From positions 1-60,164 of the forward strand of contig JAAMXP010000568.1 in NCBI GenBank assembly GCA_019693395.1: 60,164 nucleotides of DNA, read 5' to 3'. Positions 59,057 to 60,164 of the stretch are shown piece by piece. The stretch's first letter is position 1. Every line of letters starts with the position of its first letter. The notes below the pieces were generated by a model, which did not search any database, was not told the origin of the DNA, and saw only the letters and a program-made list of their open reading frames with translations. The stretch is from Ettlia oleoabundans (lineage: Eukaryota > Chlorophyta > Chlorophyceae > Chlamydomonadales). Both the position numbers and the translations under genes were made by a program.

Positions 59057-60164
59057 ATGTCACCTAGCAACTTGCGGCGGTGGCAATGCAGGTCCTCCGC
59101 CTTCGCGGGCACTCGTGCGGTGCGGGCTGCCTTCACCACCGCGCAGCCCAGCAGCAGGAGGGCGCGGCTAGAGGTACGTCGGAGGAAAGGCGGGCGGACG
59201 GGCTGGAGATGTGTGGCGCATTGTGGGTTGGCTGCTGCAGCGTGCGGCGGCAGAAATGCCGTTGTGGTAGTGCCGCCACTTCTTGCCTCACAGCCGCTGG
59301 GTTTGCATCGCGCAGGTGTATGCGGCAAAAGGCAAGCAGCGCATGCGGGTGGGCACCAACAACCGCATGGCGCAGATGCAGCAGCAAATGGTGAGAGTTC
59401 CTGCTGGGGTATCAGGTTCAGCATTGCAGTGGCGGGTGGTTGGGTTTAGTGTAGCAGACGTCATGCAGGCCGTGCTGTTGGAAAACCTTCATTCCCTCAC
59501 ACTGACGGGGCAACGTGGAATGCCAGTGATTCGATAGGCCTAAATGGTGCTGTACTGCGCAACATTTGCATCGTGCTGCTCACACCTGCCATTGCCATGC
59601 TGCTCCCTGAACCGCCGTAGGCGCCGCCCACGCCGCCGGTTGACCCCGAGAACGAGGAGTTTGTGATCTTTGTGCGTTCCAAGAAGGTACGGTCGGGCTG
59701 ATGCTCATTCGATGTTGGACAAGCTTTCACACTTCTGTGCAAAACAGAACCGTGCACCGAAGGAGCGGCCACACACCACACAGCTGCGGAATAATAGCTC
59801 TCCTGCTGTTTCTTCTACATCATATTGCTCCCATCTCCTACTCCAACTCCAATTCAGCTCATCCTTTCCTCTCTGTCCCCTCCTCCTCATTCCGCAGCTG
59901 CCCCAGTGGGTGCCGCTGTCTGTGGTGAAGGGCGGCACAGCAGCCAACATGCTTGTCAAGGGTCTGGGCTCAGACTGGATGCGGGACACCACAGTTAAAA
60001 CCCTGGTGCAGGTGAGGTAGACGGATGGGTTTTATCGCTTGGCTTCTTGGGCATTAATATGGCTGTGCACGTCAACATCGAGAGTTGTTTTCATTGGCAA
60101 ACTGCGGTGATTCCCTCCCAACTTCTAAAGCCACCAATAAATTAACCTAGCTGAGCACCCACGT
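59057..60164 (+). CDS. HHL1: HHL1-like thylakoid protein, 5' part (runs off the window)
   Basis: Homologue of plant HYPERSENSITIVE TO HIGH LIGHT 1, a thylakoid protein needed for photosystem II protection under strong light. Exons visible are 59057-59173, 59316-59390, 59621-59686 and 59898-60011, all phase 0, giving 124 residues before a GTGAGG donor; 60012-60164 is intron. The first ~40 residues (Arg/Ser/Ala-rich, no acids until its end) look like a plastid transit peptide, followed by YAAKGKQRMRVG. Diagnostic segments are EFVIFVRSKKLPQWVPLSVV and GGTAANMLVKGL. The rest of the gene lies to the right of the window. Confidence 0.8.

Noticed and set aside
1..60164. tRNA, rRNA, snRNA genes and transposable elements
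   Set aside because: I looked for tRNA-like TTCGA loops, long terminal or inverted repeats and transposase-like frames and saw none I could support. A covariance-model and repeat-library search would be decisive.

Overview
This window is nuclear DNA from a eukaryote, most likely a chlorophyte green alga and probably a Chlorella-like trebouxiophyte. The reasons are 16 protein-coding genes cut into many short exons, GC-rich introns ending in TGCAG, long Ala/Gln/Ser-rich coding tracts, (CAGG)n and (GCA)n microsatellites, TGTAA-type polyadenylation motifs behind several genes, and plant-lineage proteins (HHL1-like, SYP61-like SNARE, TSJT1/AILP-like, UBC32-like, DEG14-like). I rebuilt each gene by splicing on both strands. 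For almost every gene the exon phases close without a frame error.

Layout, left to right: the 3' half of a B12-dependent methylmalonyl-CoA mutase gene (+, 33-4257); a membrane acyltransferase-3 protein (-, 7611-5335); a very large ankyrin-repeat protein (-, 20169-8843, 22 exons); a syntaxin-6/SYP61-type Qc-SNARE (-, 22630-20948); an alpha/beta hydrolase (+, 22882-24531); an intronless disordered hypothetical protein (-, 26560-24818); a DONSON-like replication factor (+, 27015-29996); a TSJT1/AILP-type glutamine-amidotransferase-like protein (-, 32792-30792); a first D-lactate dehydrogenase (+, 33420-36767); a tail-anchored UBC32/UBE2J-type E2 (-, 39125-37586); an NTF2-like/DUF2358-like protein (+, 39542-40803); a short-chain dehydrogenase (-, 45273-41058); an HtrA/DEG14-type protease (+, 46094-50083); a Ser/Thr kinase with a repetitive tail (+, 50658-55046); a second D-lactate dehydrogenase (+, 55203-58434); and the 5' part of an HHL1-like thylakoid protein gene (+, 59057 to beyond the end).

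There is no operon logic here. Neighbours are functionally unrelated, as is normal for a nuclear genome, and several pairs are divergent with 250-820 bp between start codons. The two D-lactate dehydrogenase genes are dispersed paralogues that point to fermentative or anaerobic D-lactate metabolism. MCM implies use of cobalamin and a route from methylmalonyl-CoA to succinyl-CoA.

The most unusual structural signals are: GC-AG introns at far above the usual rate, clustered in MCM (5 of 13) and the second LDH gene (3 of 11); an exact 72-bp in-frame tandem duplication in the last exon of the first LDH gene; a degenerate ~37-bp repeat array just downstream of it; a 13-nt microexon; and an ankyrin stack whose introns fall repeatedly at the same place in the repeat. 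I found no RNA genes, transposons or CRISPR arrays that I could support. Two short N runs are assembly gaps in poly-G/C tracts.
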